DNA of 64,000 nt from Gemmatimonadota bacterium (GCA_009837395.1 VXTP01000046.1:1-64000); one strand, 5' to 3'. Counted from the first letter of the stretch, positions 38,370-46,837 are shown. The notes: generated from the sequence alone by a model not told the origin. Numbers and translations are program-made.

Positions 38370-39131
38370 GTGGCCCGGGGGATATGTCTGGTCGTCCTGG
38401 CCATCGCGCTTGCGGCCACTGGTTGCGCCGACGACCAGGTGGACCGGCAGACCGCGGAGTTGTACCGTCAGGGCAACCTGCTGTACGAGGGCGGGAGATT
38501 CCCGGAGGCCAGCCGGACGTACGAACGCATCATTGAACGCGGGGTACGCAATGGGCACGTGTACTACAACCTGGGGAACGCCTATTACAAGCAGGATCGA
38601 ATCGGCCTGGCCATCCTGGCGTACGAGCGGGCGACACGCCTCATGCCCCGGGACGAGGACCTGCACAACAACCTGGACCTCGCGAAGGAACGGACGACGG
38701 ACCAGATCGCGGGCGAAGTGCCTTGGTTCGGCCGGCAGGCGCTTGACGGCGTGACGGTGAACGAAGCCACGGTCGCCGCCACCTCGGCCGGGTTCCTCGC
38801 GTCGCTGGCGCTGGTGGGCTTTCTGCTCGCTAGCCGGCCGCGCACACGGTCCGTGACCGGATACGCGCTCCTGGTCTCCTGCCTCGTGCTGCTCGTGGCC
38901 GCCGGTTTCCTTGGCATCAAGATCTACGACAGCCTGGTGAACGAGGAGGCGATCGTCCTGCGGTCGACGGCCGTGGTCAGAACGGGTCCCGACGTATCAT
39001 CCGAACCGGTTTTCACGCTGCACGAAGGCGCCAAGGTCCAGCTGGTCGAACACCGGGACGACTGGCTCCGAATCCGCCTGCCGGACGGAAAGAACGGTTG
39101 GCTGTCACAGGACGATCTCGAGGGGATCTGA
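38370..39131 (+). CDS. batE: BatE-like TPR/SH3 lipoprotein
   Basis: 253 aa from the GTG at 38370, which gives MARGICLVVLAIALAATGC, a clean lipoprotein signal. The ATG at 38217 would place this signal about 50 residues inside, behind a repeat-encoded Arg/Ala tract. TPR units (YRQGNLLYEGGRFPEASRTYERI, YNLGNAYYKQDRIGLAILAYERA), two membrane helices and a C-terminal SH3-like domain (VRTGPDVSSEPVFTLHEGAKVQLVE...WLRIRLPDGKNGWL) are typical of BatE. It ends the long run. Confidence 0.82.
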   Translation: MARGICLVVLAIALAATGCADDQVDRQTAELYRQGNLLYEGGRFPEASRTYERIIERGVRNGHVYYNLGNAYYKQDRIGLAILAYERATRLMPRDEDLHNNLDLAKERTTDQIAGEVPWFGRQALDGVTVNEATVAATSAGFLASLALVGFLLASRPRTRSVTGYALLVSCLVLLVAAGFLGIKIYDSLVNEEAIVLRSTAVVRTGPDVSSEPVFTLHEGAKVQLVEHRDDWLRIRLPDGKNGWLSQDDLEGI

Positions 39132-39198
39132 CACGCGACGCGCCATCCCCGATTCAGTCTGAGCATTCAAATTCTCCACAGGACGACGGAACACACCC

Positions 39199-40398
39199 AT
39201 GTTTACTTCCATTTCCGCACCGCAGACCGAACGCATCGATCCCGGAGACCAGGCCTACTGGTCCCAGGTCCGGTCCCAGTTCATGCTGGAGCCGGGCCAC
39301 GCCTATCTCAACAACGCCGCCCTGGGCATGCCTCCCAAGCCCGTTCGGGATGCCGTCGCCGCGGGATTCCGCCTGATGTCCGAGAACCCGTCGAAGGCCA
39401 AGCGGGATTTCCACGGCTACATCGAGACCGAGCTCAGGCCGGCCATGGCGGGTTTCCTGGGTGCGGAGACGGGTGAAATCGCCCTGGCGCGCAATGCGAC
39501 CGAGGGACTCTACCATATCGTCAACGGACTGGACCTGGCGCCGGGGGACGGGGTCCTGATGACCACGCAGGAGCATCCCAGCGCGGTACGGCCCTGGAAG
39601 GTACGGGCGGAAAGATACGGTATCGAGGTCCGGGAAGTCCTTATCCCCAGCCCGCTGGTGGGAGCGGACGACATCCTGGAGCGTATCTCCGCGGCGATCG
39701 ACGGGCGGACGAAAGTGCTCTTCTTCTGTCACGTCACCCGGGGGGGATACCTGTATCCGGTCGGAAGACTCTGCGCCATGGCCAGGGAGCACGGGCTGAT
39801 TACGGCCGTCGACGGCGCCCAGGCGGTGGGGATGCTGGACGTCGACCTGGCCGAGGTCGGCAGCGACCTGTACACCAACAGCCTGCACAAATGGTTCCTG
39901 GGTCCCGCCGGCACGGGATTCCTCCATGTCAGCCGCGCCATGCAGCCCTCCTTCAGCACCCTCTACGCACCCGCGGCCGAACCGGGCGGCGACGCGCGCC
40001 GTTACGAAATCCAGGGCACCTACGACCTGCCCGTGCGCGCGGCCCTCGGCACCGCCCTGGACTTCCTGAACCGCATCGGAATAGGCAATATCGAGCGGCG
40101 CCTGCGCATGCTGTCGGACTACCTGAGAAAGGCCCTCCTGGAAGTTCCCGGACTGCGGCTGCTCACCAGCCTGTCCCACGACATCTCGTCTCCGGGATCC
40201 ACCATCTTCGAGTTCGACGGGATCGACGCTGCGCGGTGGCGCGGTCCCATGGAGGAGGAAGCACGACTCCACGTGGACGATCACGACCGGGACGGCCACC
40301 GGGGCCTTCGCGTCTCCACCCACTACTACAACACGACGGACGAAATCGACCGGTGCGTCGACAAGCTGAAGGAACTGGCACGGCGGGAGGGGCGTTAA
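39199..40398 (+). CDS. Class V aminotransferase (cysteine desulfurase-like)
   Basis: 399 aa. AYLNNAALGMPPKPV is the N-terminal family motif; LARNATEGLYHIVNGL and TTQEHPSAVRPW bind PLP; AVDGAQAVGMLDVDLAEVGSDLYTNSLHKWFLGPAGTG contains the PLP-binding Asp and the Schiff-base Lys (SLHKW). No conserved desulfurase Cys loop is evident, so an epimerase, lyase or other class V activity is possible. It is convergent with the sulfotransferase gene. Confidence 0.85.
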   Translation: MFTSISAPQTERIDPGDQAYWSQVRSQFMLEPGHAYLNNAALGMPPKPVRDAVAAGFRLMSENPSKAKRDFHGYIETELRPAMAGFLGAETGEIALARNATEGLYHIVNGLDLAPGDGVLMTTQEHPSAVRPWKVRAERYGIEVREVLIPSPLVGADDILERISAAIDGRTKVLFFCHVTRGGYLYPVGRLCAMAREHGLITAVDGAQAVGMLDVDLAEVGSDLYTNSLHKWFLGPAGTGFLHVSRAMQPSFSTLYAPAAEPGGDARRYEIQGTYDLPVRAALGTALDFLNRIGIGNIERRLRMLSDYLRKALLEVPGLRLLTSLSHDISSPGSTIFEFDGIDAARWRGPMEEEARLHVDDHDRDGHRGLRVSTHYYNTTDEIDRCVDKLKELARREGR

Positions 40399-40505
40399 GC
40401 GCGCCCGGCGCTTCCAGCCGTGCAGCCCGGCCGGCGCTACCAGCCGTACAGCCCGGCCCGGCGGACACGCTGCCGCACCTTGTACCTGGCCACCAGACCG
40501 CCGGT

Positions 40506-41225
40506 TCAGACCTCGTACCCCAACTCGGCCAGCGCTTCGCCCAGCAGGTCCATCGGAAGCGCGCCTTCGGCCTTCTTCCACCGCCCCACCGCTTCGGGCC
40601 GCACGACGATACGGCTGAGGGGGATGCCGAGATAGGCTTCAAGCCGGCGGAGGGTCTCTTCCTGTTTCAGCACGAAATCTTCGAACCGGACGGTCACGAG
40701 GTGGCCGGGCACCGGCGTCGCCTTCATGAGCCGGTACTGGTACAGCCACGAAATCGCCCGCTGCCGCCTGATGTCCGCCGTGTCCGGATACGCAATGCCG
40801 AAGTCGCCGAGATCGTCCGTCCTGTGCGGGGCGAGGATGCCGTCCCTGGGGTCCCGGATCCAGTGGATGTACCGGATATCGGGATACATGCGGACGATCC
40901 ACGGATAGATGAGCGTGGTTTCCGGCAGTTTCCAACCGCGGAACGGGGCACTGTTTTCCAGCACGTCCCCCAGGTAGGTTTTCACTTTCTCCACGAATCC
41001 AGGGTCGATGTCCATCTCCAGCGCCTTCGAGAAATCCCAGGAAGTGCCGCCGGTCCATCTGACGTACTTCGCGAAGATTCGGCAGGCGTCATACAGGTCG
41101 TGCGGTGGCACCTTGTCGCCCGAGGCGTTGATCGTCCGGCCCATGTAGACACCGCTTGTGTAGAGCGTGTGAGACATGGTCCGCGTACCGGAGTGCCCCC
41201 GGCCAATAATGGTAATGAATGGCAT
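40506..41225 (-). CDS. Sulfotransferase-family protein
   Basis: 239 aa. FITIIGRGHSGTRTMSHTLYTSG is the 5'-phosphosulfate loop at the N-terminus; YIHWIRDPRDGILA is the 3'-phosphate-binding motif; VRFEDFVLKQEETLRRLEAYLG is the conserved C-terminal element. It would transfer sulfate from PAPS to a carbohydrate or lipid. No membrane helix is seen. Its substrate cannot be inferred from its neighbours. Confidence 0.8.
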   Translation of the reverse strand: MPFITIIGRGHSGTRTMSHTLYTSGVYMGRTINASGDKVPPHDLYDACRIFAKYVRWTGGTSWDFSKALEMDIDPGFVEKVKTYLGDVLENSAPFRGWKLPETTLIYPWIVRMYPDIRYIHWIRDPRDGILAPHRTDDLGDFGIAYPDTADIRRQRAISWLYQYRLMKATPVPGHLVTVRFEDFVLKQEETLRRLEAYLGIPLSRIVVRPEAVGRWKKAEGALPMDLLGEALAELGYEV

Positions 41226-41300
41226 AGTCTGGACCCGGTGTACGGTGACGGCCGTCTAAAAAGATTCGCGAACAAAGATCCGATATCGACAGGAGGATCA

Positions 41301-41369
41301 ATGCCAGGTTGTGAATGGATACATCGAACGATTATATTACATGCCGTCGCCGAATACAGACAGGCTTAA
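41301..41369 (+). CDS. Possible 22-aa leader peptide
   Basis: AGGAGG lies 4 bp before ATG, encoding MPGCEWIHRTIILHAVAEYRQA and a stop. It lies about 95 bp upstream of the LRR lipoprotein start. The Shine-Dalgarno is the strongest in this spacer, but the short length makes chance possible. Confidence 0.3.
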   Translation: MPGCEWIHRTIILHAVAEYRQA

Positions 41370-41464
41370 AACCTTGCATGCATGTATACTTCGCGGTGAA
41401 AGAGTGCGGGGGTCGAGCCCGTAAAGGCCCCCGGTCTTCAGATGCACGGAAAGGCGCATCGATT

Positions 41465-42805
41465 TTGACTGGCCATATAAAACGTTCCGTACTGACAGTC
41501 GTCCTGTGCGGGCTGTGCCTGCCCATCGCATCCTGTGGCGATAAGGGGCCCACGGACTCCCATTCCCAGGTTCCTGCACGCGTAACCGTTACGCCATCGC
41601 AACTGAACCTGAAAGTCGGTGATACGGCGGAGCCAACGGTCACGGTGCGGGACCAGGACAACGCCCGGATCACGAATCCGATTCTGAGTTGGTCGATCAG
41701 TGCTCCTCAGGTCGTCAGCGTAAACAGCCAGGGCGTGATAACGGCGCTGTCGGCGGGAGGCGCCGTCGTCACCGTCATGTCGGGCAGCGCGTCGGCGGTC
41801 ATACGGGTGAATGTACGGCCGGTGAGCAAAGACGAGGCGGCCCTTGCCGCTTTTTACGAAGCCATGGGAGGTTCCCGGTGGTCGAACAACGAAAACTGGT
41901 TGAGTTCCCGGCCCGTGGGCGACTGGTACGGGGTCACGGTCAATGCGGAAGGCCGTGTAGTAGAACTGGTTCTTGATCGAAACGGTCTGCGCGGGGTATT
42001 GCCGCCGGAACTGGGGGACCTCGACGAGCTTCAAAGGCTCGAGCTCTGGGATATTGGCATCAAGGGCGAGATACCTGATGAGCTGGGTCGATTGGACCAA
42101 CTCCGGACGTTGATCATCACTATGTCCACAGTCAGCGGCAATATCCCTTCATCTTTGGGGGAACTCCGGAACCTTACCACGCTGTATCTGCCTGGTAATC
42201 AGCTGACCGGCGAGATTCCTTCGACACTGGGGAACCTGTCTAATCTCTATTATCTGGTACTGTCCAATAACAGGTTAAGTGGCGAAATCCCCCGATCTAT
42301 GGGGAACTTCGGCAGACTCAATTGGTTACGGTTGAATCACAATCAACTCAGTGGCGCGATACCAGCATCGCTGGGTGGACTTCCCGGGCTTGAGACCCTG
42401 GATCTGTCACACAATAGTTTATCGGGGAGCATCCCGCCGGAACTGGGTAACCTCTCGAACCTTACCTTCCTGCATCTCGGCAACAACGGACTGCAAGGTC
42501 AGATCCCACCGCAGCTGGGCGCACTGCGCGCGCTTGAACGGGCTTTCCTCTCATCCAACCTGCTTAGCGGTCCAGTCCCACCCGGGCTGGGCGGGATGAC
42601 AAGTCTCTGGCAATTGGATCTCAGCAACAATACGCAACTGGCGGGTCCATTGCCCATCGAGCTCGTCAACCTCACCAACCTCCGTGCACTATGGTTGACC
42701 GGGACCGGTCTGTGCGCGCCACTCGCCCCCGACTTTCAGGCCTGGTTGGCCAGGGTGGATCAAGGCGCTGGATTGCAGGGCGTGGTCAACTGCCTGACGA
42801 ACTAG
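41465..42805 (+). CDS. Leucine-rich-repeat lipoprotein with Ig-like domain
   Basis: About 446 aa from the TTG at 41465, giving a signal (HIKRSVLTVVLCGLCLPIASC) with lipobox; the track start at 41315 adds an odd 50-residue extension. A BIG2-like domain follows (VTVTPSQLNLKVGDTAEPTVTVRDQDNA). ALAAFYEAMGGSRWSNNENWL caps about nine plant-type LRRs (LTTLYLPGNQLTGEIPSTLGNLSNL and so on). It is probably an outer-membrane-anchored binding protein. It converges on surE with 9 bp between stops. Confidence 0.82.
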   Translation: MTGHIKRSVLTVVLCGLCLPIASCGDKGPTDSHSQVPARVTVTPSQLNLKVGDTAEPTVTVRDQDNARITNPILSWSISAPQVVSVNSQGVITALSAGGAVVTVMSGSASAVIRVNVRPVSKDEAALAAFYEAMGGSRWSNNENWLSSRPVGDWYGVTVNAEGRVVELVLDRNGLRGVLPPELGDLDELQRLELWDIGIKGEIPDELGRLDQLRTLIITMSTVSGNIPSSLGELRNLTTLYLPGNQLTGEIPSTLGNLSNLYYLVLSNNRLSGEIPRSMGNFGRLNWLRLNHNQLSGAIPASLGGLPGLETLDLSHNSLSGSIPPELGNLSNLTFLHLGNNGLQGQIPPQLGALRALERAFLSSNLLSGPVPPGLGGMTSLWQLDLSNNTQLAGPLPIELVNLTNLRALWLTGTGLCAPLAPDFQAWLARVDQGAGLQGVVNCLTN

Positions 42806-42814
42806 GATGGTCCG

Positions 42815-43498
42815 TCAGACCCGGATCTTCGACAGGGAGATATGCCCGCTGAAGCACTGGTCGATATCGGAGCCAGGCTTCCGGTGCCGTTCGTGATAGA
42901 TCCCTTTATGCAGGTAACCGTCTTCGGTCGGCGTGAACGTGATGCGGAAGGGACTCGTGTCCACCGGAGTGGATTTGACCTCCAGGCGGGTTTCGTCGTG
43001 ATCCGGGTGGGGGAGGTTGACGTTGTAGAAAACCCCGGTTTCCGGGTCCTCGCGCAGCAGGCGTTCCAGGACCGGCCGCAGCCGTTCCGCGGCCAGCGGC
43101 CAGTCGATCTCCCGGCTGTCCGCCGTGTAGTGGGACAGCGCCATGGCCTTGCAGCCGTGGATGGCGGCCTCCCTGGCGGCGGCCACCGTGCCTGATTCGT
43201 AGACGTCCACTCCGAGATTGCCCCCGTTGTTGATTCCGGACAGCAACCAGTCCCCGTCGGTCGCTAGCTGGTTGACCGCCAGGCGCGCACAGTCGGCGGG
43301 CGTGCCCCATACCCTGTACCGGCGGCCCCCGAGCTCATCCACGCGAATAGGCTGGTTGTTGGTCAGCTGGTGTGCCGCGCCCGACTGTACTTCCGCCGGC
43401 GCAACCACGACCACGTCGCCCCATTGCGCCGCCAGGTCCTCGAGTGTAAGCAGGCCAGGTGCCTCTATACCGTCGTCGTTGGTGACAATGAGTTTCAC
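42815..43498 (-). CDS. surE: 5'/3'-nucleotidase SurE
   Basis: 227 aa, GTG start. IVTNDDGIEAPGL is the metal-binding N-terminal motif with the DD pair; APAEVQSGAAHQLT and GTPADCARLAV are substrate loops; LSGINNGGNLGVDVYESGTVAAAREA is the SurE signature. It dephosphorylates nucleoside monophosphates and polyphosphate. It starts 6 bp after the upstream small membrane protein. Confidence 0.95.
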   Translation of the reverse strand: MKLIVTNDDGIEAPGLLTLEDLAAQWGDVVVVAPAEVQSGAAHQLTNNQPIRVDELGGRRYRVWGTPADCARLAVNQLATDGDWLLSGINNGGNLGVDVYESGTVAAAREAAIHGCKAMALSHYTADSREIDWPLAAERLRPVLERLLREDPETGVFYNVNLPHPDHDETRLEVKSTPVDTSPFRITFTPTEDGYLHKGIYHERHRKPGSDIDQCFSGHISLSKIRV

Positions 43499-43504
43499 AG
43501 CGGC

Positions 43505-43804
43505 CTACTTGCTCTGGGCAGTGGATTCTCCGGTCGGTCTGGACGGTCCGCCATGCGGTTCGGATGGGCCGGATGAGCGCGAGCCGGTTGCGTGCGGGCC
43601 GGTTGCGTGCGGGTCGCCCGTGCTGCTCGATTCCCCGTGGTCGCCCGTGCCGCCCGATTCCCCTTGGTCGCCCGTGCCCTTCAACCGGCGCCAGCAGGGA
43701 TAGATCACGCGGACTAAAGGATAAATCGTCAGGACGGCGAGTACGCCGCTGATGCACTGTATGGCGCGGGCCAGGCGTAGATTGTGCTTTCTTCTCATAC
43801 ACAT
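43505..43804 (-). CDS. Small single-pass membrane protein of unknown function
   Basis: 99 aa. A basic N-terminus (MRRKHNLRLAR), one hydrophobic helix (AIQCISGVLAVLTIYPLVRVIY), then a Gly/Ser/Thr-rich tail (GTGDQGESGGTGDHGESSSTGD) encoded by short repeats. I do not recognise the family. It precedes surE by 6 bp and has a plausible promoter, which supports it being real. The third codon is an alternative ATG. Confidence 0.55.
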   Translation of the reverse strand: MCMRRKHNLRLARAIQCISGVLAVLTIYPLVRVIYPCWRRLKGTGDQGESGGTGDHGESSSTGDPHATGPHATGSRSSGPSEPHGGPSRPTGESTAQSK

Positions 43805-43860
43805 CTCGTCGATGTGGCATTAAAAAGCGACCGGTCCCGGGTACTGACCGATCGCGAAAT

Positions 43861-43889
43861 ACGCTAGTCGTCTGAACGCCGCTTGTCAA
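43861..43889 (-). promoter_or_regulatory. Candidate promoter of the surE operon
   Basis: On the minus strand TTGACA (43889-43884), 17 bp, TAGCGT (43866-43861). The -35 is perfect and the -10 is weak. The start of transcription would be about 50 bp before the small membrane protein. Confidence 0.4.
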
Positions 43890-43998
43890 GCCGATTCAAG
43901 AGGTCCGGTCCGAAACCGCCGGGACGCCTGAGGCGGTACCGGACGAGGAGTGCGGACCGAAGGCGGCGGTCGTGCGGTTCGAAGCGGCACGTCACATA

Positions 43999-44706
43999 CT
44001 ATCCGTCTTCTGCGGGAAGCTCGGGACGTCCTTCGGGCATGATGAAGGCCATGAAGAGGTAGATCAGCGTTACCGTTCCAATGGAAAACAGAAAAGCGAT
44101 AAAGAACCCGATACGCACCAGCGTGGGGTCCAGGTTGAAGGCATCCGCAAGGCCGTTGCACACGCCGAAGATCTTCTTGCCTTCATTCAGCCTGTACAGC
44201 CGTCGATGTTTGAAGAACTCCATGATCTGCCCTCTGTAGACGAACAAAATGAATACCGCGGCGCCGATGGCCACGATGGGAACCATGGGCAGGAAGAAGG
44301 AGAATCGCCCGTAATCCGGTGCATAGGACCAGGTCAGTACGATCACGGCCAGCAGGATGAACAGGCCGCCCAGGACCATGCTGTTGTTCCGGTTGGTGGG
44401 CTGGTTCTCCACAACCTGCCGCACGTCCTGTTCCGGCTGGTCCGAATTCCCTGGATCGGCGGGCGAATCAGAGGCCGCCGCGGGGGCCGCCGCGGCGGCC
44501 AAGCCCGGATCCCGCGGTATAATGAAGACACAGACCAGGTATGCCAGAAAGACGAAGGGGCCGAATACCGGCAAGGTGATGACCGTGAAGGCCACCATGG
44601 CGATACGCAGCACGGAAGCGTCCACGTCGAAGTACTCGGCCAGGCCGCCGCAGATGCCGCTGATCATCCGGTTGGATGCGGATCTGTAGAGTGTCTTGTC
44701 GGGCAC
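43999..44706 (-). CDS. Membrane protein with two PspC domains
   Basis: 235 aa from a GTG start at 44706; the track's ATG adds an Arg-rich extension. Domain 1 (LYRSASNRMISGICGGLAEYFDVDASVLRIAMV) and domain 2 (LYRLNEGKKIFGVCNGLADAFNLDPTLVRIGFF) are both PspC units with the GV/ICGGLA core, each followed by membrane helices. A central Ala/Pro linker and further helices (MVLGGLFILLAVIVLTW) lie between. PspC proteins sense membrane stress. It lies 7 bp after the DUF6249-like gene and near a divergent ECF sigma gene. Confidence 0.85.
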   Translation of the reverse strand: MPDKTLYRSASNRMISGICGGLAEYFDVDASVLRIAMVAFTVITLPVFGPFVFLAYLVCVFIIPRDPGLAAAAAPAAASDSPADPGNSDQPEQDVRQVVENQPTNRNNSMVLGGLFILLAVIVLTWSYAPDYGRFSFFLPMVPIVAIGAAVFILFVYRGQIMEFFKHRRLYRLNEGKKIFGVCNGLADAFNLDPTLVRIGFFIAFLFSIGTVTLIYLFMAFIMPEGRPELPAEDG

Positions 44707-44713
44707 GGCTGTG

Positions 44714-45223
44714 TTACCTTTCCTCTTTTCCCGGCGCCTGCGGTTCTTCCGCGGCCGGCGCCTGCGGTTCTTCCGCGGCCGGTGGGCTTGCGGGTTGGGC
44801 CGGCGGGCTAGCGGGTTGGACCGGCGGCAGGACCTCCCTGGCATTGTTCCTGTTGTGTTGCAACCTGGCGCGCACGATCAGGCCGATGCCCACGAACAGC
44901 AGGACGAAGCCGAAGAACTCCACGTCGCTCGCGATGACCGTGGCCAGGCCGATGCCCACCAGGAGTACGACGAAAAGAGAAGGCGCGCCGGTCTCGTGCT
45001 TCCTGGCTTCGATGTAAATCCCATTCTCGATCATCGCCATGCGTTCCTGGTGTCTGATTTCCCGTCCTCTTTTCAAATACCCCAGCAACGCGCAGAAGAT
45101 GCCCAGACCGAAGGGGATGGCAATGGCCGCGATGGCTGCCTCATCGTAGCGCAGATTCGCGAGGACAACGACCATGACGCATACGCTGATGAAAAACACC
45201 GCCCAGGCCTTCCAGCTATCCAT
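44714..45223 (-). CDS. DUF6249-like membrane protein
   Basis: 169 aa from the ATG at 45223 with GGAGG 6 bp upstream. There are membrane helices (WAVFFISVCVMVVVLANL; AIAIPFGLGIFCALLGYL; LFVVLLVGIGLATVIAS; GFVLLFVGIGLIVRA) and, between them, RHQERMAMIENGIYIEA, the charged motif of DUF6249-like proteins. The C-terminus repeats PPAAEEPQAP. Its partner is the PspC gene immediately downstream; the promoter faces the ECF sigma gene. Confidence 0.75.
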   Translation of the reverse strand: MDSWKAWAVFFISVCVMVVVLANLRYDEAAIAAIAIPFGLGIFCALLGYLKRGREIRHQERMAMIENGIYIEARKHETGAPSLFVVLLVGIGLATVIASDVEFFGFVLLFVGIGLIVRARLQHNRNNAREVLPPVQPASPPAQPASPPAAEEPQAPAAEEPQAPGKEER

Positions 45224-45265
45224 ATCCTGCCTCCGATCGGAGATCGCCCCGCCAGTCGACCAACC

Positions 45266-45291
45266 TGACCTCAACTGCTTCTCAAGGTTTC
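45266..45291 (-). promoter_or_regulatory. Candidate ECF-type promoter of the DUF6249/PspC operon
   Basis: On the minus strand GAAAC (45291-45287), 17 bp, GTCA (45269-45266), resembling the GAAC...GTC pattern of ECF sigma promoters. It lies 43 bp before the ATG. A matching site faces the sigma gene. Confidence 0.35.
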
Positions 45292-45377
45292 GACACGAAA
45301 GTCGATCGATTTGTTTCAGAAACTAAAAGTTAAATTGATTTGCCGTTACCGCCATAAGAAAAGCATGACCGTATGCT

Positions 45378-45404
45378 GAAACATTTGTAGATTCCAGATA
45401 GTCA
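45378..45404 (+). promoter_or_regulatory. Candidate ECF-type autoregulatory promoter
   Basis: GAAAC (45378-45382), 18 bp, GTCA (45401-45404), upstream of the ECF sigma gene with a leader of about 100 nt. It would allow the sigma factor to activate its own operon. Confidence 0.35.
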
Positions 45405-45510
45405 TATAAGCAATAGGGATACCGACCGGGATCCCTTAAGGGGTCGAATCTGTCGGGCGAAACGGCCCTGTTCATGGCTGTGATGCGCTTGAGACAGGAT
45501 GAGGCGACCC

Positions 45511-46098
45511 ATGGATTTGAGCGATGAGGAGCTCGTCGCAAGGGCCCGGGAGGGAGACCGGCCGGCCTTCGCCCGCCTCGTCGAGCGGCACAGCGTTTCC
45601 GTATTCAACCTGACGCTGCGGATCGTCGGGAACCGGGAAGACGCGGAAGAGGCCGCGCAGGACGTGTTCGTCCGCGCTTACAGAAGCCTCGACCGGTTTC
45701 GCGGGGATTCCAGGTTCTCAACGTGGCTTTACCGCATCGCCGTCAACGTAAGCCTGAGTTCGGCGCGTCGTTCCCGGCGGGATCTGTCCACCACTTCCCT
45801 TTCGGAACCGGAGGACGACGAAGACGGATTGCCGATGCAGTTGCCCGATCCGTCGGCGGACCCCGCGGAACGGTTCGAGCAGGCTGAATTCAGGGACCAG
45901 GTAAGAAACATGGTGGCGGCGCTTCCGCCTATTTACAGCGCGGTGATTTCGATGTATCATATGCAAAGCCTGTCTTACGACGAGATCGCGGAAGCGCTGG
46001 AACTGCCGATCGGTACCGTCAAGGCCCGGCTGTTCCGCGCCCGTGCCGCGTTGCGGAAGCTGATCTACCGGTCCATCGAGCCCGATACGCTGAGTTAG
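45511..46098 (+). CDS. ECF-family RNA polymerase sigma factor
   Basis: 195 aa from the ATG at 45511 with GAGG 6 bp upstream (track: 45499). Region 2: DRPAFARLVERHSVSVFNLTLRIVGNREDAEEAAQDVFVRAYRSLDRFRGDSRFSTWLYRIAVN; region 4: ALPPIYSAVISMYHMQSLSYDEIAEALELPIGTVKARLFRARAALRKL. There is no sigma-1.1 or region 3, as usual for ECF factors (SigW/RpoE-like). An anti-sigma gene follows 28 bp downstream, so activity is held until an envelope signal. Confidence 0.93.
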   Translation: MDLSDEELVARAREGDRPAFARLVERHSVSVFNLTLRIVGNREDAEEAAQDVFVRAYRSLDRFRGDSRFSTWLYRIAVNVSLSSARRSRRDLSTTSLSEPEDDEDGLPMQLPDPSADPAERFEQAEFRDQVRNMVAALPPIYSAVISMYHMQSLSYDEIAEALELPIGTVKARLFRARAALRKLIYRSIEPDTLS

Positions 46099-46132
46099 GC
46101 ACTGGACCCGGCATCCCCGGAACCGAATGATC

Positions 46133-46711
46133 ATGAACTGCGAATCTGCACAAAGAATGGTGTATGAGGCGGTCGACCGGGCGCTTTCCCCGGATGAGCG
46201 CCGCATGTTGGATGCCCACCTGGCAGGCTGCGAACGCTGCAGGGCGGAGGCGGCGGTGCTCGACGCGTTGATCGAAACGGTCGAAACGGCCCCGGCCGCC
46301 AAACCCACCGAAGCCTTCCTGGCCAACGTGATGGCGCAGCTGCCCGCGCCTCCGCCGTCATCGTGGTTCGCGCCGGCCCTGGTCTTTCCCCGTCTCGTCT
46401 TCGTCTTTACGCTGGCCGCCGCCGCACTGGTGTGGCTGTACCGTGCGTCACTCTCTGAAATCGTGGGCAACTTCCCGCCCGTTCAGACAGTGTCCGGTCC
46501 GGTGACGACCGCGATTCGAGATATCCAGGCATATCTGCAAGCACAGGCGGGCGCAGTCCTGAACCACCTTCCGATCCCGGCCTCCACTTCGGTCGAATGG
46601 GGTTCCATGCTGTTGGTCGCTACCACTCTCGCGGTCGGCTACCTGCTCATACGCGCGGCCGAGAACCCGGATGTCGGCCGTACGAGCTTCCGGATCGGCA
46701 GACGGTACTGA
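46133..46711 (+). CDS. Zinc-finger anti-sigma factor
   Basis: About 192 aa. MNCESAQRMVYEAVDRALSPDERRMLDAHLAGCERCR is a zf-HC2 domain with the Zn-binding His-x3-Cys-x2-Cys. A membrane helix (PRLVFVFTLAAAALVWLYRA) and a second hydrophobic segment near the C-terminus (SMLLVATTLAVGYLLI) follow. It should bind and inhibit the upstream ECF sigma. Start choice lies between ATGs at 46127 and 46133; the second gives the conserved M-x-C-E beginning. Confidence 0.85.
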   Translation: MNCESAQRMVYEAVDRALSPDERRMLDAHLAGCERCRAEAAVLDALIETVETAPAAKPTEAFLANVMAQLPAPPPSSWFAPALVFPRLVFVFTLAAAALVWLYRASLSEIVGNFPPVQTVSGPVTTAIRDIQAYLQAQAGAVLNHLPIPASTSVEWGSMLLVATTLAVGYLLIRAAENPDVGRTSFRIGRRY

Positions 46712-46808
46712 AACGCCTGCCCGCACGGGCCGAACAGCCGTCGCGCATCCTGCCCGGGAACCCCCGCTTCGCACCCGCGAACCGGGCTCTTCCCCTCCCG
46801 CATACCTG

Positions 46809-46837
46809 TTGACATTCCGCGCCTTAATCGTTTTATT
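46809..46837 (+). promoter_or_regulatory. lepA operon promoter
   Basis: TTGACA (46809-46814), 17 bp, TTTATT (46832-46837). The start near 46844 gives a leader of about 64 nt before lepA and probably drives lepA-lepB-hemW-ddl. Confidence 0.6.

Noticed and set aside
39891-41369. 492-aa plus-strand ORF
   Set aside because: It runs through the aminotransferase in another frame and opposite the sulfotransferase; only its last 22 codons have a separate SD and are listed as a possible leader.
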